Source: an uncultured Bacilli bacterium (GTDB lineage Bacteria > Bacillota_I > Bacilli_A > RF39 > UBA660). Taken from it: a stretch of DNA of 14,931 bases. Positions 6,918-14,158 of the stretch are shown piece after piece. The notes under the pieces are model-generated. The model ran no database searches and had not been told where the DNA came from. It worked only from the letters and a program-made list of their open reading frames with translations. The translations under genes and the position numbers were made by a program. Each line of letters begins with the position of its first letter. The stretch's first letter is position 1. The stretch is from NCBI GenBank assembly GCA_947627835.1, contig CANQXM010000020.1:1-14931 (forward strand), written 5' to 3'.

Positions 6918-8711
6918 TCACTCACTTAAGACAGCTAGGAATACATCACTGGGTACTTCGACACTGCCAATATTTTTCATTTTCTTTTTTCCTTCTTTTT
7001 GTTTTTCTAAGAGTTTGCGTTTTCTACTAATGTCTCCCCCATAGCATTTGGCAAGCACATTTTTCTTTAAGGCACTAATGTTTTCTCTGGCAATTACTTT
7101 TGACCCAACACAGGCCTGAATGGGGATTTGAAATAATTGTTTGGGAATTAAATCTTTTAGTTTGGTGGTTATGGCTCTTCCTCTTGCATATGCAAAATCT
7201 TTATGAACAATCGTTGATAGTGCATCGACGACTTCACCATTTAACAGAATATCTAGTTTGACAAGTTTACTTTCTCGATAACCAATCATTTCATAATCAA
7301 ATGATGCATAGCCTTTGGTTGTACTTTTTAGTTTATCAAAAAAGTCATAGACGATCTCTGAAAGTGGCAGTTCATAGTGAATGTTTACTCTTGTTTCATC
7401 TATGTATTCTAAAGACTTGTAAATTCCTCTTTTATTTTGACATAGTTCCATGATGGGACCTGTGTATTCTTTGGGTACAATGATATTCGTATAAATATAA
7501 GGTTCTTTCATTTCTTTTATTTTAACAGCAGGAGGCATTTTGGTTGGACTATCAATTTGAATGATTTCTCCATTTGTTAGCGTAATTTCATAAACGACAC
7601 TGGGACTTGTGGCGATGACTTCTAAATTGAATTCTCTTTCTAAGCGACTCATGATAATATCCATATGTAAAAGGCCTAGAAAACCAACGCGAAAGCCAAA
7701 ACCTAGCGCTTCACTGGTCTCCGGTTCAAAAAAGAGTGCCGCATCGTTTAATTTTAATTTCATGAATGCTTCTTTTAACGCTTCGTATTTGTTTGATTCA
7801 ATTGGAAAAATTCCGGAGTAAACCATTGGTTTCATCTGTTTGTAGCCATGGATGGGCGTGGTAGCACTTTCTTTGGTATGGGTAATGGTATCTCCGACAT
7901 GAATATTACTAATTTCTTTGATACTTGCACAAAGATAACCGACTTCTCCGCAGCGCAACGCTTCCTTTTTTTCTTCTTTTGGGGTATGAACGCCCAGTTC
8001 GGTGACAATAAAATCGGCATTATTTGACATAAAGCGAATGGAATCCCCTACTTTAATGTTTCCTTCTGAAACTTTAATGAGTGCTACAACGCCTTTATAT
8101 GGATCAAAGTATGAGTCAAAAATGAGTGCGCGAAGTGGTTTTTCGTTTTCAATTTTTGGTGGGTTAATTTTGGTAATAATTTTTTCAATCAGTTCTTTTA
8201 CCCCTTCTCCCGTTTTTCCACTACAGAGTAATATTTCCTCTTCTTGAAATCCTAAGACACGTTTTAATTCTTCTTTGACTTTTGGAATATTGGCATTGGG
8301 TAAGTCAATTTTATTAATTACTGGAATAATTGTTAAATCCTGTTCCATGGCTAAATATAGGTTGGCAAGGGTTTGGGCTTCAATTCCTTGAGATGCATCC
8401 ACAACTAAAACAGCTCCTTCGCAAGCTGCCAAACTACGACTGACTTCATAGGAAAAATCAACATGACCTGGGGTATCAATTAAATTTAGTTGGTATTCTT
8501 TCTTTTCATAAGTATATTTTAATGATACGGCATTTAGTTTAATGGTAATTCCCCGTTCTCTTTCCAAATCCATGCTATCTAATATTTGCTCTTTCATTTC
8601 TCTTTTGGAAATGGCATGGGTATTTTCTAAAATTCGATCCGCAAGGGTACTTTTTCCATGGTCGATGTGTGCAATAATTGAAAAATTTCGAATGTTTTGT
8701 TGTGGAATCAT
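6918..8711 (-). CDS. lepA: Elongation factor 4, ribosomal back-translocase GTPase
   Basis: About 597 residues, normal for LepA. It is a ribosome-associated GTPase acting on stalled or mistranslocated ribosomes. GTPase motifs in order are AHIDHGKS (about 14-21), the switch I region LERERGITIK, DTPGHVDF (about 79-86), NKID (about 133-136) and a SGKTGEG G5 region. The C-terminus has the LepA-specific basic segment with CYGGDISRKRKLLEKQKEGKKKMK. An in-frame ATG at 8720 directly abuts AAGGGG with no spacing, while the ATG at 8711 has 9 bases between them, so 8711 is preferred. A promoter lies immediately upstream. The stop is TGA at 6918-6920, close to or overlapping the hemW start, so the two are probably coupled. 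Confidence 0.97.
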   Translation of the reverse strand: MIPQQNIRNFSIIAHIDHGKSTLADRILENTHAISKREMKEQILDSMDLERERGITIKLNAVSLKYTYEKKEYQLNLIDTPGHVDFSYEVSRSLAACEGAVLVVDASQGIEAQTLANLYLAMEQDLTIIPVINKIDLPNANIPKVKEELKRVLGFQEEEILLCSGKTGEGVKELIEKIITKINPPKIENEKPLRALIFDSYFDPYKGVVALIKVSEGNIKVGDSIRFMSNNADFIVTELGVHTPKEEKKEALRCGEVGYLCASIKEISNIHVGDTITHTKESATTPIHGYKQMKPMVYSGIFPIESNKYEALKEAFMKLKLNDAALFFEPETSEALGFGFRVGFLGLLHMDIIMSRLEREFNLEVIATSPSVVYEITLTNGEIIQIDSPTKMPPAVKIKEMKEPYIYTNIIVPKEYTGPIMELCQNKRGIYKSLEYIDETRVNIHYELPLSEIVYDFFDKLKSTTKGYASFDYEMIGYRESKLVKLDILLNGEVVDALSTIVHKDFAYARGRAITTKLKDLIPKQLFQIPIQACVGSKVIARENISALKKNVLAKCYGGDISRKRKLLEKQKEGKKKMKNIGSVEVPSDVFLAVLSE

Positions 8712-8733
8712 TTTTCGCATCCCCTTAGCATTT

Positions 8734-8762
8734 ATTATACAAAAGTTTTTTTATTTGGACAA
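8734..8762 (-). promoter_or_regulatory. Promoter in front of lepA
   Basis: On the minus strand there is TTGTCC (8757-8762), a 17-base spacer and a perfect TATAAT (8734-8739). Transcription would start close to the AAGGGG ribosome site, giving a very short leader. It would let lepA and hemW be transcribed in growing cells independently of the upstream sporulation genes. Confidence 0.65.
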
Positions 8763-8772
8763 TAACTAGGAT

Positions 8773-9102
8773 TTAAGTAAATAATTTTTTTAAGATATCT
8801 CCAAGTCTTGTGAATCCTTCTGCAAAGACATTTTCAATAATGTTTGATACTGCCACCCCTGCTTTGGTCGCCCCATTTGAAAAATCTCTTCTTTGTTCTG
8901 CTAGATAATTATTGAGATCAATTTCTTTTCCGTTTTTAATGTCTTCTTCAAATTGTTTCATTTGTTCTTCGGTTAAGGTGGTTCTTTCATTTAACTTGGC
9001 TTCGTAGTAACCAGATTGCATGGCAATGGTAAGAGAAATATAAATGATAAATAAAATGCTTAATACTCTTAAAAACCAATTGGGTTTCTTTTTTTCTTCC
9101 AA
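8773..9102 (-). CDS. Small single-pass membrane protein in the yqxA position
   Basis: 109 residues. A cytoplasmic N-terminus (EEKKKPNW) precedes one transmembrane helix at about residues 10-30, followed by an extracellular or intermembrane part rich in charged residues and a short C-terminal amphipathic stretch (LGDILKKLF). In Bacillus, spoIIP is followed by yqxA (DUF3679, about 110 residues, one membrane helix) and then lepA. This gene matches in place, size, topology and the MQ just after the helix, but I cannot confirm the family by sequence. The start is TTG, supported by AGGTGA six bases upstream inside the spoIIP tail; the gap to spoIIP is 2 bases, so the genes are coupled. No catalytic residues were recognised. 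Confidence 0.7.
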   Translation of the reverse strand: MEEKKKPNWFLRVLSILFIIYISLTIAMQSGYYEAKLNERTTLTEEQMKQFEEDIKNGKEIDLNNYLAEQRRDFSNGATKAGVAVSNIIENVFAEGFTRLGDILKKLFT

Positions 9103-9104
9103 TT

Positions 9105-10046
9105 TTAATCACCTAGGTATTCTTTTAGGGCATTTGCAAGTAAATCTAAGGTGTTTTTGACTTCTCCCATTTTATTGTTTTCTCCACCAAGTTCAATTAA
9201 TAAAACATGGGGAGAAATATCTTGATTGTAAATTCCATTTACATTTTTTCCTTCTTTTAAAATAATTCCTCGTGAAATTTCTGGAACTTTCGCTTTTAAA
9301 AGTTCTTCTATCTTCGATGCAAAGGCATAATTTTTTTCATAATTTGGGTTTTCTTTTCCTATAACAAAAAGAATTTTGGCATAGATTTTTTCTTCCTTTG
9401 TTGTTGTGGAAGATTCATAAGGAATGCTATCACGATGAAGATCAATGAAATAATTAAGCGTTGGATTTTTTGAGATCGCATCTTGTAATAAATATCTACT
9501 TGCTTCGTAAGAGGCACTATAACTCCATTCATTAATTTCTAAAATTTCTTTTATGTTCGTGGTTTCAACAATGGAAGGAATCGCTAAGTGATTTAATTGC
9601 TCGCGCAAGTAGTAACTTCCCCATAATACTGTGGGAGTTTGATCATATTCACTCAATGTAGAATTATCGTACCCTTCCGTTTGATGGGTATTATAAAGAT
9701 AAATGATGGGTTCTTTGCTGTTTTTCGATGGTTCTGGATCCATGACATAGTCATAAGTTTTTCCAACAATTTCCTCTTCTGTATTTTCTTTTGTTTGCGG
9801 ACTAATTCCTGTCGCTTTGGAAAATAAGTATTCGGCTGGATTTAATTTAAAAAAATGAAAAATCTTTTCGGGAGCTATACTTTGTTTTAAGAATGTTTCT
9901 GTTAATTTTTCTTTTTCTTTTTGATCTAAAAATTTTACTAGTTCATGAAAAGAAATGAAAAACGATGCTATGGTTATTAAAAAAAGAAACAAAATTCTTT
10001 TTTTCTTTCTTGTCTTTTGCCTTTTTCCAACAAATCGCTTTCTCAT
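9105..10046 (-). CDS. spoIIP: Stage II sporulation protein P, peptidoglycan amidase/endopeptidase
   Basis: 313 residues, shorter than the Bacillus protein (about 400). The N-terminus is strongly basic, followed by a membrane helix at about residues 18-34, so the enzyme part faces the cell wall. The SpoIIP domain shows YLYNTHQTEGY (H121, E124), DLHRDS (about 202-207), NQD (274-276) and LIELGGENN (E285). These match the metal-binding and catalytic pattern of the family. SpoIIP works with SpoIID and SpoIIM to degrade septal peptidoglycan so that the mother cell can engulf the forespore. The start has AGAGGG five bases upstream. The gene follows the gpr-like gene by 54 bases. A TATAAT-like box at about 10065-10075 could be its own promoter, but I cannot assign a sigma factor. 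The shortening is in the linker between helix and domain. Confidence 0.95.
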   Translation of the reverse strand: MRKRFVGKRQKTRKKKRILFLFLITIASFFISFHELVKFLDQKEKEKLTETFLKQSIAPEKIFHFFKLNPAEYLFSKATGISPQTKENTEEEIVGKTYDYVMDPEPSKNSKEPIIYLYNTHQTEGYDNSTLSEYDQTPTVLWGSYYLREQLNHLAIPSIVETTNIKEILEINEWSYSASYEASRYLLQDAISKNPTLNYFIDLHRDSIPYESSTTTKEEKIYAKILFVIGKENPNYEKNYAFASKIEELLKAKVPEISRGIILKEGKNVNGIYNQDISPHVLLIELGGENNKMGEVKNTLDLLANALKEYLGD

Positions 10047-10100
10047 AACATCCCTCTTTTTTAATTATTATAGGAAAATAGATTTGCGTAATCTGTCGAA

Positions 10101-10790
10101 TTATCTTGTTATACTATGATTTATGCATGCAAATAAAAGATATGCTAAAAGGGGCATTTCTTTTTTTAAGTAAATGCTTTCTAAAAGCGTTTTCCCTTCT
10201 TGATAAAAGAGGGGAATACCCATACTTAAAATGGGGATGTTGTTTATATTTTCGGTGATTTCTTTATCTTGGGAAAGAAAATGGTTTGAATAAGGGATTG
10301 TATCTGTAATTTCAATGACGCGATTTAGGTAGTTCCTATGGTTGGTTACTAGGGTATCTATTTGCATAATCAGATTGGGGTGATGGTTTTTTAATACATC
10401 GGAAAGAAAATTTGCCGACAGCATTCCTCTTTCTTCCATTTCTTCAGGATTTAAGATGAGAACTCGGTTCTTTTTTTGATGGAGAAATTCTTCGGTAATT
10501 CGATGACCGAGGGAATCTATTAAAAGTTCATTTTTCCCCATACCTAAGATTAAAATAGTCGACCCATGGTATTTTTCTAGAAACTTTCTGATAATTTTTA
10601 CTACTTCTTTTTGAATTTTTTGTGGATTTTTAAGAAGGGTATCTAAGGAAAATTGAATGGCATAGTAGTCCCCTTCTTTTTTCTTCATTTTGTTGTTTTT
10701 TAAAATTTTTTCTTGATAAATTTTGATGGTTTGCGGATCTGTGTTTTTCTCTATTTCTTTTATGCTATCTAAATATAGTTTATTTTTCAT
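10101..10790 (-). CDS. gpr: Short, diverged GPR (spore germination protease) family protein
   Basis: 229 residues from the ATG at 10790, against about 370 for typical GPR. The ATG has AGGTGA four bases upstream; an in-frame ATG at 10817 has no ribosome site. GPR cleaves small acid-soluble spore proteins at germination. The alignment is recognisable in the core: ILILGMGKNELLIDSLGHRI (usual LGN...TPDALGP), PNLIMQIDTLVTNHRN (usual PDLVIAIDALA.R), VIEITDTIP and IPILSMGIPLFY (usual VPVIAIGVPTVV). Both aspartates proposed as catalytic in Bacillus GPR appear kept (D92, D145). The PGVMG-TG and PGSGVGN loops are replaced, and about 140 residues are missing. The placement between rpsT and spoIIP is exactly that of gpr in Bacillus. 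Whether it is still a protease is open. Confidence 0.78.
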   Translation of the reverse strand: MKNKLYLDSIKEIEKNTDPQTIKIYQEKILKNNKMKKKEGDYYAIQFSLDTLLKNPQKIQKEVVKIIRKFLEKYHGSTILILGMGKNELLIDSLGHRITEEFLHQKKNRVLILNPEEMEERGMLSANFLSDVLKNHHPNLIMQIDTLVTNHRNYLNRVIEITDTIPYSNHFLSQDKEITENINNIPILSMGIPLFYQEGKTLLESIYLKKEMPLLAYLLFACINHSITR

Positions 10791-10817
10791 TTGCTCACCT
10801 TTTTTTATTTTAAACAT

Positions 10818-10845
10818 TATCTTGATTTCTATAAGTTACAAATGC
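10818..10845 (-). promoter_or_regulatory. Possible forespore-sigma (SigG-like) promoter of gpr
   Basis: On the minus strand, GCATT (10841-10845) and CAAGATA (10818-10824) are separated by 16 bases. They resemble the SigG/SigF pattern (G-H-A-T-R, then C-A-T-x-x-T-A) with one mismatch in each box and a spacer slightly short. The placement fits translation from 10790 rather than 10817. This is weak evidence. Confidence 0.25.
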
Positions 10846-10854
10846 CTGTTTTGC

Positions 10855-10883
10855 TTGCATTCCTCCTATAATTTTGTTAAAAT
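10855..10883 (+). promoter_or_regulatory. Promoter of rpsT
   Basis: TTGCAT (10855-10860), a 17-base spacer and TAAAAT (10878-10883) preceded by TGT, forming an extended -10. Transcription would begin near 10890 with a leader of about 25 bases containing the GGGAG ribosome site. It faces away from the gpr promoter region. Confidence 0.65.
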
Positions 10884-10914
10884 GGTATTTGTCTAAAGAA
10901 GGGAGAGAAACAAA

Positions 10915-11178
10915 TTGGCAAATATTAAAAGTAGTAAAAAAGCAATTAAAGTAATTGCTAAGAAAACCGAAAATAATCATGAGTTAAAAGCTCGCGTTAA
11001 AAATTTAATTAAAGATTGTGATAAAGCTATTAGTGCAAAAGAAGTAGAAAAAGCAAATGCCTTACTAAAAGATGCAATTAAACATATTGATCAAGCTGTA
11101 AGCAAAGGCTTTATGAAAGAAAATACAGCAAATCGTCAAAAAAGTAGATTGTCAAAAAAAGTGAAAGAAATGGCTTAG
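10915..11178 (+). CDS. rpsT: 30S ribosomal protein bS20
   Basis: 87 residues, the normal size for S20, a primary binder of 16S rRNA in the small subunit. The sequence starts MANIKSSKKA, is lysine-rich and almost wholly helical, and carries the family segments ALLKDAIKHIDQAVSKGFMKENTANRQKSRLSKKV. The start codon is TTG, with GGGAG about 9 bases upstream. UUG is also the start in Escherichia coli rpsT, where it is involved in autogenous translational control, so this rare start may be functional. It is divergent from gpr, as in Bacillus. A T-rich tail and weak hairpin lie at its stop codon. Confidence 0.97.
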   Translation: MANIKSSKKAIKVIAKKTENNHELKARVKNLIKDCDKAISAKEVEKANALLKDAIKHIDQAVSKGFMKENTANRQKSRLSKKVKEMA

Positions 11179-11193
11179 ATGCCTTTTTTTTTT
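11172..11193 (+). terminator. Weak T-run terminator after rpsT
   Basis: GGC (11172-11174) and GCC (11181-11183) can pair around the rpsT stop codon, followed directly by ten T residues (11184-11193). The stem is only 3 bp, with possible extra A-T pairs after a mismatch, so termination is probably partial. Confidence 0.4.
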
Positions 11194-11203
11194 GCCTTCT
11201 TTT

Positions 11204-11212
11204 TGCTACAAT
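11204..11212 (+). promoter_or_regulatory. Extended -10 promoter of the transglutaminase-like gene
   Basis: TTGC followed by TACAAT (11207-11212) gives a TGn-extended -10. The -35 position 17 bases upstream is only a T run (11184-11189). Transcription would start near 11219, giving a leader of about 40 bases with AAAGGAG before the TTG start. Confidence 0.45.
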
Positions 11213-11259
11213 GTTGATGGGTTTTTATCCTATATTTTATAAAAAGGAGTTGGATACAC

Positions 11260-12219
11260 TTGCGTTTTATTAAAGATAATTTTTTAGCGATTTTTTTATC
11301 AATTCTTTTAATTTTTTTATTTTGCCACGCTTCTTTTATAAGTAAGCAGTTGGTTTCTCTTTTATTTCAAGACCGCGTTTCTTCGATTCCTATGACGGAT
11401 TCTTATACGAAAAAAGGCGAATATGCTTATGTAAAACCAACTTCTTCTTTTACTCCTTATAGCAAGGGAGATATTAAACGCATTTTTTATACGATTGTCG
11501 ATGCTGGATGGAAAGATTTTACTTTTTATTGTCCTCATGAATATACCAATTGTATTTCAGATATGAAAGAGTTTAGTCAGGATCAAGATTTACTTACCCA
11601 TATTAATAATTACGTACATCCATACCATAGTTTTTCGAATATTAAGACTACCCTATCGGAAACGGGTGAAGTAAAAATTGAAGTTTCTTATTTATATAGT
11701 CCGGAACAAATTACATTGATTGAACAAAAATTAGATCAAATTATTAAAAATGAAATTGATTCTACTGCTTCCTTGTATGATCAAATTAAAGCGTTTCATG
11801 ATTATATTATTGATCATACGAAATACGATGTAAAAAGAAACGATGAAGGAACGAGTTCTTATCTTTCTTATTTAGCTTATGGACCGCTCATTGATGGATA
11901 TGCAACTTGTAATGGGTATACGGATGTGATGGCACTCTATCTTAACCGATTGGGATTAAAAAATTATAAAATTGCTACTACTCAATCTGAAGATACGAAG
12001 GAAGGCCATGTTTGGAATGCCGTCTTTTTAGATGATGAATGGCTTCATCTTGATCTTACTTGGGATGATCCCGTTAGTAAAGATGGCAAAGATTATTTAC
12101 AACACAAATATTTTTTAGTCAATAACGAAGAATTAGAAGAAGCTGATCATGGTGAGGTTGAAGTTTTAGAACATCGCTTTGATCCGAGCATTTATTTAGA
12201 GTTTCAAAAAAACCAGTAA
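11260..12219 (+). CDS. Membrane-anchored transglutaminase-like (papain-fold) protein
   Basis: 319 residues. The start is TTG at 11260, with AAGGAG about 10 bases upstream. One N-terminal hydrophobic helix (about residues 7-25) is followed by an extracellular region. The C-terminal half has a transglutaminase-core fold with the full catalytic triad: C217 in YATCNGYTD, H250 in GHVWNAV and D265 in LHLDLTWDDP. The preceding AFHDYIIDHTKYD is the usual lead-in helix of this family. Firmicute members of this type are surface proteins whose role is mostly unknown; protease, cross-linking or peptidoglycan-related functions are proposed. Residues about 60-165 form an N-terminal domain I do not recognise, with two cysteines (C91, C98). 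It is monocistronic between the rpsT terminator and the convergent queA terminator. Confidence 0.87.
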   Translation: MRFIKDNFLAIFLSILLIFLFCHASFISKQLVSLLFQDRVSSIPMTDSYTKKGEYAYVKPTSSFTPYSKGDIKRIFYTIVDAGWKDFTFYCPHEYTNCISDMKEFSQDQDLLTHINNYVHPYHSFSNIKTTLSETGEVKIEVSYLYSPEQITLIEQKLDQIIKNEIDSTASLYDQIKAFHDYIIDHTKYDVKRNDEGTSSYLSYLAYGPLIDGYATCNGYTDVMALYLNRLGLKNYKIATTQSEDTKEGHVWNAVFLDDEWLHLDLTWDDPVSKDGKDYLQHKYFLVNNEELEEADHGEVEVLEHRFDPSIYLEFQKNQ

Positions 12220-12240
12220 AATTACTTTGCTGGTTTTTCT
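12206..12240. terminator. Bidirectional terminator between the transglutaminase-like gene and queA
   Basis: AAAAACCAG (12208-12216) and CTGGTTTTT (12230-12238) form a perfect 9-bp inverted repeat with a 13-base loop, having A residues on one side and T residues on the other in both orientations. It works on either strand. The arms encode the last codons of both genes: the plus-strand gene stops at 12217-12219 and queA stops at 12222-12224. Confidence 0.88.
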
Positions 12241-13265
12241 GTTTTGATAAACATGGCATCTCCAAAGGAGAAGAAACGATATTCATTTTGAATGGCTTCA
12301 TCGTAAGCTTTAAAGATTTTTTCTCTTCCTGCTAGCGCACAAACTAACATCATTAGTGTACTTTTCGGAAGATGGAAATTGGTAATTAAGCAATCGATGG
12401 CTTTAAATGTATATCCAGGATAAATAAAGATGTCTGTATTACCACTGCATGGGACAAATTTTTGATATTTGGTCATGATGGTTTCTAGGGTTCTTGTTGA
12501 AGTGGTTCCCACGGCAATGATTCGTTTGTGATTTAATCGGGCATTTTCTAAAATTTTTGCATTTTCTTCATTTAATTCGTAGTATTCGCTATGCATGTGA
12601 TGTTCTAAAATGTTTTCAGTTTCCACTGGACGAAACGTTCCTAAGCCGACGTGTAAAGTTACGGTTGCAATTTGGACTTTCTTTTCTTTTAATTCTTCTA
12701 ATAATTCTTTGGTAAAGTGTAACCCAGCGGTAGGAGCTGCTGCACTTCCAATGTTTTTTGCATACACGGTGTTATAACGATCTTTTTCTTTTAATTTTTG
12801 ATGAATGTATGGAGGTAATGGCATTTGACCTAAGGCATCTAATATTTCTAAAAATATTCCTTTGTATTTCATTTTAACAAGAACAATTCCCTCGGTTTTC
12901 TTTTCGATGACTTCTGCTACTAACTGATCGTTTCCAAAGGAAATTTCTGTCCCTACTTTTAATCTTTTAAAAGGTCTTGATAAACATTCCCATGTATCAT
13001 TTTCTTTTTCTTTTAATAGAAGTAATTCAATCGTAGCTTGAGTTTCTTTTTTAGTTCCAATTAATCTTGCAGGGATGACTTTGGTATCATTAATAACGAG
13101 GACATCGCCTTCTTTTAAATAATCTTTAATATCATAAAAGTGTTTATGTTCAATGTTTCCGGTATCTTTATCAAGAATTAATAATCTGGATGCCGTACGA
13201 TTTTTTAATGGCGTCTGTGCGATAAGATGTTCTGGTAAATCGTAATTAAATTCTTCAATATTCAT
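12222..13265 (-). CDS. queA: S-adenosylmethionine:tRNA ribosyltransferase-isomerase
   Basis: 347 residues, the normal QueA length. It transfers and isomerises the ribosyl part of SAM onto preQ1 in the anticodon of GUN-decoding tRNAs, giving epoxyqueuosine. Family segments are FNYDLPEHLIAQTP at the N-terminus, NDTKVIPARL (about 59-68), SAAAPTAGLHFT (about 174-185), HVGLGTFRPV, HSEYYEL, VGTTSTRTLE (about 252-261), NFHLPKSTLMML (about 296-307) and FFSFGDAM. The ATG at 13265 has GGTGA five bases upstream; the in-frame GTG at 13274 lies inside that site and is rejected. It has its own promoter overlapping the end of folD. In Bacillus queA is next to ruvB and tgt; here folD intervenes and no tgt is in the window. 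Confidence 0.96.
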   Translation of the reverse strand: MNIEEFNYDLPEHLIAQTPLKNRTASRLLILDKDTGNIEHKHFYDIKDYLKEGDVLVINDTKVIPARLIGTKKETQATIELLLLKEKENDTWECLSRPFKRLKVGTEISFGNDQLVAEVIEKKTEGIVLVKMKYKGIFLEILDALGQMPLPPYIHQKLKEKDRYNTVYAKNIGSAAAPTAGLHFTKELLEELKEKKVQIATVTLHVGLGTFRPVETENILEHHMHSEYYELNEENAKILENARLNHKRIIAVGTTSTRTLETIMTKYQKFVPCSGNTDIFIYPGYTFKAIDCLITNFHLPKSTLMMLVCALAGREKIFKAYDEAIQNEYRFFSFGDAMFIKTEKPAK

Positions 13266-13282
13266 GGATATCACCGCATTTC

Positions 13283-13311
13283 ATTATAAAAGAAAAGAAG
13301 AATTTTGTCTA
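13283..13311 (-). promoter_or_regulatory. Promoter of queA
   Basis: On the minus strand there is TAGACA (13306-13311, one mismatch to consensus), a 17-base spacer and a perfect TATAAT (13283-13288). The -35 contains the folD stop codon TAG (13309-13311). queA may also receive read-through from ruvB-folD, since no terminator is seen between them. Confidence 0.68.
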
Positions 13312-14151
13312 TTCTTCTTTGTTTTTTTGTTCTAATTTGCAAGCTTTGACAACGTTTTCTAAAAGCATGGTAATTGTCATCGGTCCGATGCCTTTTGGTA
13401 CGGGTGTGATGTACGAAGCAATATTTTTGACCGTATCAAAGTCGACATCTCCTAGAATATGGCCGTCTTTTTTAGTGATTCCTACATCGATGATGATGCT
13501 CTTTGGTTTTACCATTTCTTTGGTAATAAAATTGGGAATTCCGACCGCACTTACTAGAATGTCAGCATGGGTTGTATATTCTTCTATCTTTTGGGATTTG
13601 GAATGTAGCATGGTTACGGAAGCATTTTCATTTAAAAATAGATGCGCTAGTGGCTTTCCGACAATGTTACTTCGTCCTAGAATAACCACGTTTTTTCCTT
13701 CTATTTTGATTTGATATTCTTTTAAAAGACGAAGTATTCCTTTTGGGGTACACGGAACAAAACCTTCTTCGTTATCCCATAGGGCTTTTATATTTCGAGC
13801 ACTTAACCCTTCCACATCTTTTTCCGGTTTTATGGCATTATCCAGTTTCGTTTCATTTAGGTGTTTCGGAAGTGGCCGTTGAATCATAATTCCATGAATG
13901 CTTTTGTCTTCATTTAATTCTTGAATTTTTTTAAGTAAAGTTTCTTCTTCGATGGTTTCTTTTTCATGAATGTATTCATATGAAATTCCTACTTCTTCAC
14001 AAGCTTTCCATTTATTTTTGATATAAATGTGCGAATTTTCATTTTCTCCAATTTGAATAATGGCTAATTTGGGTTTTATTTTTTCTTTTTTTATTTCTTT
14101 TCGTAAATTCTGCCGTATTTTTTTAGCAGTTTCATATCCATCTAAAATCAT
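13309..14151 (-). CDS. folD: Bifunctional methylenetetrahydrofolate dehydrogenase / methenyltetrahydrofolate cyclohydrolase
   Basis: 280 residues, the normal FolD length. It interconverts 5,10-methylene-, methenyl- and 10-formyl-tetrahydrofolate using NADP. Visible motifs are Y43 and K47 in YIKNK (catalytic lysine), IMIQRPLPKHL with Q91, KDVEGLS with D112, FVPCTPKGI, the nucleotide-binding ILGRSNIVGKPLA (about 157-169) and ITPVPKGIGPMTITML. Two small departures from the usual text are RPLP for LPLP, and Pro-Lys-Gly for Pro-Gly-Gly in the last motif. The ATG at 14151 has AGGAG four bases upstream, overlapping the ruvB stop. A start at 14184 would add 11 residues lying inside ruvB and lacks family similarity. 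The 7-base gap suggests translational coupling to ruvB. Confidence 0.96.
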   Translation of the reverse strand: MILDGYETAKKIRQNLRKEIKKEKIKPKLAIIQIGENENSHIYIKNKWKACEEVGISYEYIHEKETIEEETLLKKIQELNEDKSIHGIMIQRPLPKHLNETKLDNAIKPEKDVEGLSARNIKALWDNEEGFVPCTPKGILRLLKEYQIKIEGKNVVILGRSNIVGKPLAHLFLNENASVTMLHSKSQKIEEYTTHADILVSAVGIPNFITKEMVKPKSIIIDVGITKKDGHILGDVDFDTVKNIASYITPVPKGIGPMTITMLLENVVKACKLEQKNKEE

Positions 14152-14158
14152 ATAACTC

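Noticed and set aside
6918..6920. Mycoplasma-like code with TGA as tryptophan
   Set aside because: TGA is the natural stop of lepA at the expected length, and tryptophans in the conserved motifs are TGG, so the standard bacterial code fits.
10810..10860. A 16-codon minus-strand reading frame starting just after AGGAGG in the rpsT/gpr gap
   Set aside because: Only one base separates the ribosome-like site from the ATG, the frame is tiny, and it overlaps the rpsT -35 and the gpr promoter candidate. It is most likely chance.
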